8,648 nucleotides of DNA. Origin: Minisyncoccota bacterium. GTDB taxonomy: Bacteria; Patescibacteriota; Minisyncoccia; Phycocordibacterales; UBA1006. The position numbers and the translations under genes were made by a program. Under the pieces are notes generated by a model. That model worked only from the letters and a program-made list of their open reading frames with translations, was not told the DNA's origin and ran no database searches. Positions 1 to 4,802 of this stretch are shown piece after piece (positions within the stretch are counted from its first letter, which is position 1; each line of letters starts with the position of its first letter). The stretch spans positions 1 through 8,648 of the forward strand of contig CALBVO010000073.1 of the NCBI GenBank assembly GCA_937970115.1, read 5' to 3'.

Positions 1-1
1 A

Positions 2-358
2 TTAGCAACACAACAAGCCCTTGCATCTGAGTGTGTAGCTGATCTAGGTGGAAATGATAAATTTTGGCAATACCACGACAGAATTTTTGAAACAACAGAG
101 TCAAACATAGGGATGGAAGCTTCAGAGTTAACGACTTTGGCAAAAGAGGTTGGAGTAAATGTTAATGAGTTTCAAGCATGTCTTGATTCTGAAAAATTCA
201 TGGCGGAGGTTCAAGCAGATATGAAATCAGGAGCTGACGCTGGAGTAACAGGTACACCAGGAAACATTATTCGAAACAACAAAACAGGAGAAGTACGATT
301 TCTTCCAGGAGCATATCCAATCGAAGCAGTTCAGGCAGCTATTGATGAATTAAAATAG
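2..358 (+). CDS. DsbA-like thioredoxin-fold oxidoreductase, C-terminal part (5' end outside window)
   Basis: The frame is open from base 2 to the TAG at 356-358, so only the C-terminal ~118 residues are present; the ATG at 113 is internal, because homologous-looking sequence continues upstream of it. Before it lies a DsbA-type helical stretch (SEC-VADLGGNDKFWQYHDRIFE, the usual 'FWxYHDxxFE' helix). Near the end comes the cis-proline loop GVTGTPG (Pro codon 257-259), then a final beta-hairpin and helix (FLPGAYPIEAVQAAIDEL) typical of the Thioredoxin_4/DsbA_2 group. The CxxC active site, signal peptide and promoter must lie upstream and cannot be checked. The family oxidises or isomerises disulfides outside the cytoplasm. 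The next gene starts 2 bases after this stop, so the two are almost certainly co-transcribed. Its likely substrates are the Cys-containing exported proteins encoded next, which is an inference from position only. Confidence 0.87.
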   Translation, partial: LATQQALASECVADLGGNDKFWQYHDRIFETTESNIGMEASELTTLAKEVGVNVNEFQACLDSEKFMAEVQADMKSGADAGVTGTPGNIIRNNKTGEVRFLPGAYPIEAVQAAIDELK

Positions 359-360
359 CA

Positions 361-1032
361 ATGAATACAACAGATAAATTAAAAAGAATATTTGCTGTAC
401 TAACTATAATAAGTGGGTTACTTCATTTAATCATTGTATCTATGATGCATAGAGAAAATTTTGTTGAGCTATGGTTTTTCAGCGTATTTGGACTTATTCA
501 ACTTTATTTAGGGTTTCGATCATATGGTAAAAGTAAAAATACTAATTATTTTACAGGAGCAATTATTGTTAATGTAATATTTATTACCTTATGGTTACTT
601 ACACGTATATTTAACGCTCCATTCGCTACGTATTCAGAGGCAATAACATCGTTTGATACACTTATTGCTCTTGTACAAATAGTAGCTATTTATATCGCAA
701 TTCGTGTCTTTCAAAAGCACCAAGTAGGTATTAAATCAATTGCTATTATTCTTGCTCTTGCCACAGGTCTTGGTGTTACTAATTTTGCGGTTGCAAAAGC
801 TTCCGAGAAAGTGTTCAAAAGTATTCCAATATCAAAACATCCACATAAACATTCTATTATGGAAATGTTTAAAGCTCCTGTTACATCAGAAAGCTCAAAA
901 CAATTTAATGTTATGGGTATAGATATGAATGAAAAACAAGCTCGCGAACATTGTAATTTTCCTGGTATGGAGCAAATGGAAGTATGTGCTCAATTCATGG
1001 ACGAAAACGGAGAAATTACTCCTGTAGTATAA
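361..1032 (+). CDS. Five-helix membrane protein with a Met/His/Cys putative copper-binding tail
   Basis: I do not recognise a named family. The 223-residue protein has five likely membrane helices at about residues 9-29, 34-53, 62-83, 97-116 and 125-144. These are followed by an extramembrane tail with a His cluster (H160, H162, H164 in HPHKH) and the module M185-G-I-D-M, Q193-A, H197-C198, then M203, M206 and C209. The same module recurs in the next two genes. With five helices the tail would be on the opposite side from the N-terminus, plausibly outside the cell. The ATG is 2 bases after the DsbA-like stop, with no Shine-Dalgarno, which suggests coupled translation in one operon. Downstream of the TAA at 1030-1032 the same frame stays open for 16 His/Asp/Gly-rich codons (1033-1080), so this stop may truncate or regulate the protein. 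A copper-relay or sensor role is inferred from the tail and the neighbouring oxidase. Confidence 0.85.
   Translation: MNTTDKLKRIFAVLTIISGLLHLIIVSMMHRENFVELWFFSVFGLIQLYLGFRSYGKSKNTNYFTGAIIVNVIFITLWLLTRIFNAPFATYSEAITSFDTLIALVQIVAIYIAIRVFQKHQVGIKSIAIILALATGLGVTNFAVAKASEKVFKSIPISKHPHKHSIMEMFKAPVTSESSKQFNVMGIDMNEKQAREHCNFPGMEQMEVCAQFMDENGEITPVV
913..987 (+). other. Shared MG-QA-HC-C module, copy 1
   Basis: Encodes residues 185-209 of the five-helix protein: M-G-I-D-M, E-K-Q-A, E-H-C, then ten residues including M203 and M206, then C209. Compared with copies 2 and 3 it has the longest gap between the two Cys residues (10 against 8 and 7). The Met/His/Cys content suggests soft-metal binding, which is an inference. 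Confidence 0.7.
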
Positions 1033-1083
1033 GAAGTCTATGTCCCCGAAGGACATGATAATAGTGATGGTCATCACGGTTAA
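1033..1083 (+). other. In-frame His-rich extension behind the stop of the membrane protein
   Basis: In the frame of the upstream gene, 16 sense codons follow the TAA at 1030-1032 and read EVYVPEGHDNSDGHHG, then TAA-TAA-TAA at 1081-1089. This stretch is about 46% G+C (22 of 48), whereas 1081-1107 is about 11% (3 of 27). The compositional boundary therefore sits at the triple stop and not at the first TAA. That fits a former or conditional C-terminus, either a recent nonsense change from a K/E/Q codon or readthrough. The His/Asp/Gly composition resembles a metal-binding tail. Confidence 0.5.
1040..1077 (+). promoter_or_regulatory. Two tandem RNA hairpins just after the stop
   Basis: Hairpin 1 is ATGTCC (1040-1045), loop CCGAA, GGACAT (1051-1056), six perfect pairs. 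Hairpin 2 is GTGAT (1064-1068), loop GGTC, ATCAC (1073-1077). Neither is followed by a T-run, so they are not ordinary terminators. Hairpin 1 starts 7 bases after the TAA at 1030-1032. They could affect mRNA processing, stop-codon readthrough or the ratio of upstream to downstream genes, or be by-products of coding sequence. Confidence 0.4.
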
Positions 1084-1107
1084 TAATAACTAAAACTAAT
1101 AACAATT

Positions 1108-1308
1108 ATGAAGAAAACTATTTTAATAATCGCAGGAATTCTTGTGATTGGAGGTGGTGTATATGCATATATGCAAACTCAAAATCAAGACGCTCAATCT
1201 GTTGAAAAAACTATCAATTTGATGGGAATTGAGATGACAGAGGAACAAGCAAAAGATCATTGTAAGGTAATGCCGAATATGGCTGGGTGTGCAGAATACC
1301 TAAATTAA
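1108..1308 (+). CDS. Small membrane-anchored Cys/Met/His protein (66 aa)
   Basis: This short protein has a Lys-Lys start and one hydrophobic helix (about residues 4-21), acting as an uncleaved anchor or signal peptide. A ~20-residue linker follows, and then the module alone: M39-G-I-E-M, E-E-Q47-A, D-H51-C52, M55, M58, C61, ending five residues later. The whole exported part is therefore essentially this module, a minimal version of what is found in the upstream membrane protein and inside the downstream oxidase. The ATG follows the AT-rich gap 1081-1107 without a Shine-Dalgarno. Its stop lies 4 bases before the oxidase ATG, so they are co-transcribed and probably translationally coupled. A small copper chaperone or metal donor for the oxidase is the most economical idea, by inference only. 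A lipid anchor is unlikely, as there is no Cys near the signal end. Confidence 0.8.
   Translation: MKKTILIIAGILVIGGGVYAYMQTQNQDAQSVEKTINLMGIEMTEEQAKDHCKVMPNMAGCAEYLN
1222..1290 (+). other. Shared MG-QA-HC-C module, copy 2
   Basis: Encodes residues 39-61 of the 66-residue protein: MGIEM, EEQAKDHC, then KVMPNMAG, then C. It aligns without gaps to copy 1 up to the HC pair (identical at M, G, I, M, E, Q, A, H and C). It has 8 residues between the two Cys. Confidence 0.7.
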
Positions 1309-1312
1309 TATT

Positions 1313-2965
1313 ATGAAAAAAATACTATTAATAACTGGTCTTTTTGTAGTCGCGGGGATTGTATTCATTGCAAGTCAAAACAAAACAGAGTCACCACTAA
1401 CATACGCTCTTTCAGAGAGGCAAGTAAACAAACTAGAAACAGTAAGAACATCAGAAGTCGTAGAGTTAAAAGATGGCGATACTTACGTCATTGATGCAAC
1501 AATTGTAAAACAAGAAGTTGGAAATCAGACTATTAAACGCCTAGCGTACAATGGTCAGATTCCTGGTCCAATTCTAAAAGCACCACGTGGATCAAAAGTA
1601 ACTATTATTCATAACAACAAAACAGATGAAGCTACAGCATTACATTCACATGGATTGCGTGGAGAGTCTCGCTACGATGGTGCTGCACCATTAACACAAG
1701 ATCCAATTCCAGTTGGTGAATCATTCACCTATGAACTTGAATTTCCAGATGTAGGGGTATATTGGTATCACCCACACGTTCGAGAGGACTATGCACAAGA
1801 AATGGGTCTATATGGTAACTATATTGTTGAGGAAGAAAACTACTGGGGATCAGAAGCGTCAGATAAATATCTAATCTTTGATGATTTTGATACTGACGGC
1901 GTATTTACTCCAGATGAAGAAACTCATACTTTGATGGGAAGATTTGGAGACAAGCTCCTTATTAACGATCAAGAAAACTACCAAGTGAATATAGAAGCAG
2001 GACAGATTGGACGAATCTTTATTACCAACGTAGCAAATACGCGCACCTTTGATATTGAATTTGAAGGGACTGATATGAAATTAGTTGGTGGAGACAATGG
2101 ACGAGTTCAAAATGAAACATTGATTGATAATATTGTTATTGGAACATCAGAACGTTCAATTATTGAAGTTCTTTATGATACACCTGGAACTTATGCTATT
2201 AATCATAGGGGTGAAAAAATGGGAGAAGTTGTAGTAACTGAATCAACTAAAAAATCTCAAAAGTCATCGTTTAACAATATGCGAAACAGTGATGATGATT
2301 ACCAAACAGTTATCGATAATCTCGACTCATTCCTTGCTCAGGAGCCAGATAAGAAACTACGTATAGATATCGAAATGAAAGGAATGATGGCAGACATGAT
2401 GGCTATGGGAGTTGAAGAAGTTGAACGAGACGGAAAGACCATGTATAAAATGATGGGTCTTGAATTAAATCTAGAACAAGCCATTGAACACTGTGGTCTT
2501 ATGGAAATGGTTGGCTGCGAAGAACTTCTCGAGGGAAATGCAGGCGAAGAGATGGAGGAAGATGACGGTATTGAATGGGAAGACGATATGGCAATGATGA
2601 ACGCTATGTCTAACACCGACAATATTTCATGGAAACTGATTGATGAAGCTACAAATGAAAAACCAACAATGAATGATTGGAATTTCAATCAAGGTGATTT
2701 CGTAAAGGTAAGAATTTACAATGACCCAAGCTCAATGCATCCAATGCAACATCCAGTTCATTTTCACGGACAACGATTTGTTGTGTTATCTCGTGATGGA
2801 GAAGTAAATGATAATTTCCAATGGAAAGATTCAGTATTGGTACCAACAGGACAGACTGTTGATATTCTTATTGAAATGACAAATGATGGAGATTGGATGG
2901 CGCATTGTCATATTGCAGAACACAATGCTGCAGGAATGATGTTTAACTTTAAAGTTAATAACTAG
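1313..2965 (+). CDS. Three-domain multicopper oxidase with Met-rich insert (laccase/CueO-like)
   Basis: A 550-residue exported multicopper oxidase: it oxidises a substrate at a type 1 copper and reduces O2 to water at a trinuclear centre. An N-terminal signal or anchor helix spans about residues 4-21. All four copper motifs are present: H111-S-H113-G, W151-Y-H153-P-H155, H480-P-V-H483-F-H485-G, and H531-C532-H533 with H537 and axial M542. C532, H480, H537 and M542 form the type 1 site; the other eight His form types 2 and 3. Residues ~345-440, before the third cupredoxin domain, form an acidic insert with 16 Met between 351 and 440 that contains the shared module (M381-G, Q389-A, H393-C394, C402). 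CueO has a Met-rich insert in a comparable place, so Cu(I) oxidation is a reasonable guess; laccase, Mn or Fe oxidation cannot be excluded. The ATG is 4 bases after the preceding stop and has no Shine-Dalgarno. The gene ends the operon at a strong terminator. Confidence 0.95.
   Translation: MKKILLITGLFVVAGIVFIASQNKTESPLTYALSERQVNKLETVRTSEVVELKDGDTYVIDATIVKQEVGNQTIKRLAYNGQIPGPILKAPRGSKVTIIHNNKTDEATALHSHGLRGESRYDGAAPLTQDPIPVGESFTYELEFPDVGVYWYHPHVREDYAQEMGLYGNYIVEEENYWGSEASDKYLIFDDFDTDGVFTPDEETHTLMGRFGDKLLINDQENYQVNIEAGQIGRIFITNVANTRTFDIEFEGTDMKLVGGDNGRVQNETLIDNIVIGTSERSIIEVLYDTPGTYAINHRGEKMGEVVVTESTKKSQKSSFNNMRNSDDDYQTVIDNLDSFLAQEPDKKLRIDIEMKGMMADMMAMGVEEVERDGKTMYKMMGLELNLEQAIEHCGLMEMVGCEELLEGNAGEEMEEDDGIEWEDDMAMMNAMSNTDNISWKLIDEATNEKPTMNDWNFNQGDFVKVRIYNDPSSMHPMQHPVHFHGQRFVVLSRDGEVNDNFQWKDSVLVPTGQTVDILIEMTNDGDWMAHCHIAEHNAAGMMFNFKVNN
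2363..2632 (+). other. Met-rich acidic insert of the oxidase, with module copy 3
   Basis: Encodes residues 351-440. It begins with a Met cluster (M355, M358, M359, M362, M363, M365). The shared module follows at 2450-2518 (M380-M-G-L-E-L, E-Q389-A, E-H393-C394, seven residues with M397 and M399, C402). An acidic run (E403-D425) and a second Met cluster (M426, M428, M429, M432) complete it. None of this belongs to the cupredoxin fold, so it is an added metal-loading or lid element. Confidence 0.7.
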
Positions 2966-2968
2966 CCG

Positions 2969-3000
2969 ACAAAAAAACACTCCATTGAGTGTTTTTTTGT
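2969..3000. terminator. Bidirectional intrinsic terminator between the oxidase and tRNA-Glu
   Basis: A perfect 14-base inverted repeat: ACAAAAAAACACTC (2969-2982), loop CATT, GAGTGTTTTTTTGT (2987-3000). The T-run lies in the 3' arm on either strand. It starts 3 bases after the oxidase stop and also lies downstream of the minus-strand tRNA, so it can end both convergent transcripts. Confidence 0.9.
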
Positions 3001-3056
3001 TTAACAACTATCTTTAATAAGGAGTTTTTAACAACCCTTCTCGTGATAGCTGTCAA

Positions 3057-3131
3057 TGGTGATCCCACGGGGAATCGAACCCCGATTTCCAGGATGAAAA
3101 CCTGATGTCCTAACCATTAGACGATGGGACC
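3057..3131 (-). tRNA. trnE: tRNA-Glu (anticodon UUC), CCA encoded
   Basis: On the minus strand the acceptor arm is GGTCCCA (complement of 3125-3131) paired with TGGGATC (complement of 3061-3067), with one G-T wobble. The discriminator base is A and CCA is encoded at 3057-3059. The D-arm is GTC...GAC with the GG of the loop. The anticodon stem TCAGG/CCTGG encloses loop TTTTCAT, giving anticodon TTC (plus-strand GAA at 3096-3098). The T-arm is CGGGG-TTCGATT-CCCCG. The 75-base length and all arms are normal, and no intron is seen. The gene reads Glu GAA/GAG codons and has its own promoter at 3167-3194. Confidence 0.97.
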
Positions 3132-3166
3132 AAATATTGCATATAATTGATATTGCAACGGAAAGG

Positions 3167-3194
3167 AGTATAGCATAGCTATTCTAATTTGCAA
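3167..3194 (-). promoter_or_regulatory. Promoter of tRNA-Glu
   Basis: Reading on the minus strand, TTGCAA (3189-3194) is a plausible -35 box, followed by a 16-base spacer and TATACT (3167-3172) as the -10. Transcription would start near 3160, about 29 bases before the mature 5' end at 3131. The -35 box is the left arm core of the inverted repeat 3185-3236. Confidence 0.6.
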
Positions 3195-3236
3195 TAAAAA
3201 ATATAAACATAATGATCAGTTTTTCATTGCAAATTA
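3185..3236. repeat. Inverted repeat carrying the divergent -35 boxes
   Basis: TAATTTGCAAT (3185-3195) and ATTGCAAATTA (3226-3236) are exact reverse complements. After one mismatch the inner AAAA (3197-3200) and TTTT (3221-3224) also pair. Each arm contains TTGCAA, itself self-complementary, at the position of a -35 box for one of the two divergent promoters. It may be a regulator operator shared by both genes, or simply symmetric promoter elements. Confidence 0.65.
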
Positions 3237-3254
3237 TTGTATGTTTCTTATAAT
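3227..3254 (+). promoter_or_regulatory. Promoter of the GlmU-like gene
   Basis: TTGCAA (3227-3232), a 16-base spacer, and a consensus TATAAT (3249-3254). The predicted start is near 3261, giving a leader of about 50 bases that includes the hairpin at 3270-3287. The geometry is identical to the divergent tRNA promoter. Confidence 0.65.
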
Positions 3255-3269
3255 AATATTAATTAAATG

Positions 3270-3294
3270 AACACGTTTCTACGTGTTTTATTTT
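3270..3294 (+). promoter_or_regulatory. Leader hairpin with following T-rich stretch (attenuator-like)
   Basis: AACACGT (3270-3276), loop TTCT, ACGTGTT (3281-3287), then TTATTTT. A seven-pair stem with a T-rich tail sits between the predicted transcription start and the ATG at 3311. It could act as a weak terminator or attenuator. No leader peptide or riboswitch fold is recognised. Confidence 0.4.
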
Positions 3295-3310
3295 GACTCA
3301 ATCTTATTTT

Positions 3311-4063
3311 ATGGAGAATACACAAATTATAATTTTGGCAGCAGGTAAGGGGACACGTATGGGTGGCGATATACCAAAAGCCCTTACTCAATTAGGAGAT
3401 CAATCTATGTTAGAACACGTTATTGATACTATTGAATCAATTCCCGAAAATATACACAAGCCAATTGTCGTTGTCGGATACAAGGCCGAGATGATTCGAG
3501 AAACACTAGGGGATCGCGTAGTCTATGTAACCCAAGAAGAGCAAAATGGTACCGGCCATGCAGTAACATGTGCATTCCCAGAGTTATTGGAAACTACCGA
3601 TCAAATACTTGTTCTGTATGCTGACCAACCATTTATTTCAAAAGAGACTATTTTAGAAATTACTCAACTAAAACAAGAATCAAATAATTCTCTAGCTATT
3701 GCCACGGCATGTATTAAAGATGAAAATCTCTTTCGCGAGCAATTTTTCAATTTTGGTCGTATCATGCGTGACCCTGCAGGACACATTAAATCAATCGTAG
3801 AATGTAAAGATGCAACCAAAGATCAAAAAGAAGTCCGCGAAGTAAATCCAGCATATTTTTGTTGTGATATTCCGTGGGCTATTCACTGTTTGAAATCTCT
3901 TAAAAACGATAATGCTCAGGAAGAATATTATCTAACAGATTTGGTTAAAATTGCATTTGAAGAATCACATTATATTGATTCAATCCAAATTAACGAGAAA
4001 GAAGCTCTCGGTGCAAATACACCAGAACAGTTAGCTGTGTTAGAAAAGTATCTTGATAAATAA
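3311..4063 (+). CDS. glmU: GlmU-type N-acetylglucosamine-1-phosphate uridylyltransferase, single-domain
   Basis: Nucleotidyltransferase that would join UTP and GlcNAc-1-phosphate to give UDP-GlcNAc for peptidoglycan and surface glycans, in the cytoplasm. The 250 residues show the signature L9-A-A-G-K-G-T-R-M17, K23, Q78-N-G-T-G-H-A84 (uracil-binding loop), metal-binding D105, G149-R150, E164-C-K-D-A-T, E178-V-N179, N201-AQEEYYLTD210 and N236 near the C-terminus; these match GlmU, with N179 and N236 at the sugar/metal positions. Family GlmU proteins usually continue into a left-handed beta-helix acetyltransferase of about 200 residues, but this one stops at the end of the transferase domain. 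A different sugar-1-phosphate substrate is possible. I chose the ATG at 3311; an in-frame TTG at 3293 would add six residues unsupported by the family. It lies between its own promoter and terminator. Confidence 0.88.
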   Translation: MENTQIIILAAGKGTRMGGDIPKALTQLGDQSMLEHVIDTIESIPENIHKPIVVVGYKAEMIRETLGDRVVYVTQEEQNGTGHAVTCAFPELLETTDQILVLYADQPFISKETILEITQLKQESNNSLAIATACIKDENLFREQFFNFGRIMRDPAGHIKSIVECKDATKDQKEVREVNPAYFCCDIPWAIHCLKSLKNDNAQEEYYLTDLVKIAFEESHYIDSIQINEKEALGANTPEQLAVLEKYLDK

Positions 4064-4083
4064 ACCATTTTTTAATGGTTTTT
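4062..4083 (+). terminator. Intrinsic terminator of the GlmU-like gene
   Basis: AAACCATT (4062-4069), loop TTTT, AATGGTTT (4074-4081), then TT. The eight-pair stem begins inside the TAA stop codon and ends only 2 bases before the next gene's promoter element. It is AT-rich and so moderate in strength. Confidence 0.7.
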
Positions 4084-4091
4084 GTTATACT
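4083..4091 (+). promoter_or_regulatory. Extended -10 promoter of the GerMN-domain gene
   Basis: TG-T-TATACT (4083-4091) is an extended -10 element. No convincing -35 is seen at the normal distance, since that position is taken by the terminator stem. Transcription would start within about 2 bases of the ATG at 4100, so the mRNA should be leaderless or nearly so. Confidence 0.55.
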
Positions 4092-4099
4092 GTAATTAT

Positions 4100-4744
4100 A
4101 TGAAAAATATCTTAGCTATTATTATCGCTGCGGCAATTGGATTAGTTGCCTTATATTATGGTGGTAAATATTTCACAAAAAATTTTACACATACTTCAGA
4201 TCCCGTGTACAAAGAAGCAGGTAACTTTACTCAAAAAGAAATTACTTTCAATTATAATAGGAACGAAGATTTACCCATAGAACAAAATAGTCAATCAGGC
4301 ATTGCTCAACCAGTTAATGAAGAGTTAATGAGTATTAGTATTCCATTATTTGGAGAAACAACAGTGGTGTATAAAGAATACCTCGTCCCAAGATCAACGG
4401 CTGTTTTGAATGCAGGATATACCAAACTATTTTCTTTGGACTCAAACCCAACGGAATCTGAATTCATACGAAATTATGTCGATGGTTCTGGTCTTGAATT
4501 TGATTCCGTTAGTCTAAGTAATGGTGTTGTACGTTTGAATTTGAGTGGGCAATATATGGGAATGCATTTTGGTGACTATGCCTTTAGACAACAAATTAAT
4601 GCTCTTGCGTTCCAGTATTCAACCGTTAATAGTATCGAAGTATATCTGAATGATTCTCGATTTAATTGGTGTAATTTTTCTGATGCAGATGCCTCTGAAA
4701 GTGGATGTGATACTACACCTCAATATTGGATAGATGCTAAATAA
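4100..4744 (+). CDS. Membrane-anchored GerMN-domain protein
   Basis: The 214-residue protein has an N-terminal signal or anchor helix (about 3-22) followed by an extracytoplasmic part. Residues about 75-185 look like a GerMN (GerM/LpqB-type) domain: a strand ending in L95-V-P-R-S, a helix with a gap region (FSLDSNPTES), S-V-S-L-S-N-G-V-V-R-L-N-L-S (about 136-149), a helix (F162-RQQINALAFQYS), and a closing strand (SIEVYLND). GerMN domains occur in spore germination proteins and in many non-sporulating bacteria as cell-envelope proteins of poorly known function, so spore formation is not implied. C191 and C203 in the C-terminal tail could form a disulfide. I chose the ATG at 4100, which matches the extended -10 just upstream; no Shine-Dalgarno is present. 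The neighbouring GlmU-like gene and MurJ suggest an envelope role. Confidence 0.82.
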   Translation: MKNILAIIIAAAIGLVALYYGGKYFTKNFTHTSDPVYKEAGNFTQKEITFNYNRNEDLPIEQNSQSGIAQPVNEELMSISIPLFGETTVVYKEYLVPRSTAVLNAGYTKLFSLDSNPTESEFIRNYVDGSGLEFDSVSLSNGVVRLNLSGQYMGMHFGDYAFRQQINALAFQYSTVNSIEVYLNDSRFNWCNFSDADASESGCDTTPQYWIDAK

Positions 4745-4765
4745 AACCACCACTGATGGTTTTTT
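4743..4765 (+). terminator. Intrinsic terminator of the GerMN-domain gene
   Basis: AAAACCA (4743-4749), a 7-base loop, TGGTTTT (4757-4763), with a run of six T from 4760 to 4765. It overlaps the TAA stop. The last T's also form the start of the -35 box of the next promoter. Confidence 0.7.
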
Positions 4766-4792
4766 GATTTAACCACATGCTTCGTGTAAACT
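4764..4792 (+). promoter_or_regulatory. Promoter of murJ
   Basis: TTGATT (4764-4769), a 17-base spacer, and TAAACT (4787-4792). The predicted transcription start is about 4799, only ~4 bases before the ATG at 4803. The -35 overlaps the T-run of the upstream terminator. Confidence 0.5.
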
Positions 4793-4802
4793 ACAGATAG
4801 TA

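Noticed and set aside
895..1077. 60-codon minus-strand frame over the end of the membrane-protein gene
   Set aside because: It overlaps the conserved module on the plus strand; its composition and lack of any signal indicate a shadow frame.
1030..1083. TAA reassigned to an amino acid, explaining the in-frame tail
   Set aside because: TAA ends seven of the nine genes at sensible family C-termini, so it is a normal stop here; the tail needs a local explanation.
2338..2688. 116-codon open frame on the minus strand, opposite the Met-rich insert
   Set aside because: Ser/Ile/Pro-rich product that is the mirror of the Met/Asp/Glu codons of the oxidase; no start signal, domain or promoter, and the oxidase frame is certain.
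3185..3236. Inverted repeat as terminal repeats of a small mobile element
   Set aside because: No transposase, target duplication or second copy in the window; the arms coincide with well-placed -35 boxes.
3293..3310. TTG start adding six residues to the GlmU-like protein
   Set aside because: The ATG at 3311 gives the usual short lead-in to the nucleotide-binding signature; no Shine-Dalgarno favours the TTG.
4100..4744. GerMN domain taken as evidence of a spore-former
   Set aside because: The domain is widespread in non-sporulating bacteria and no other sporulation gene is present.
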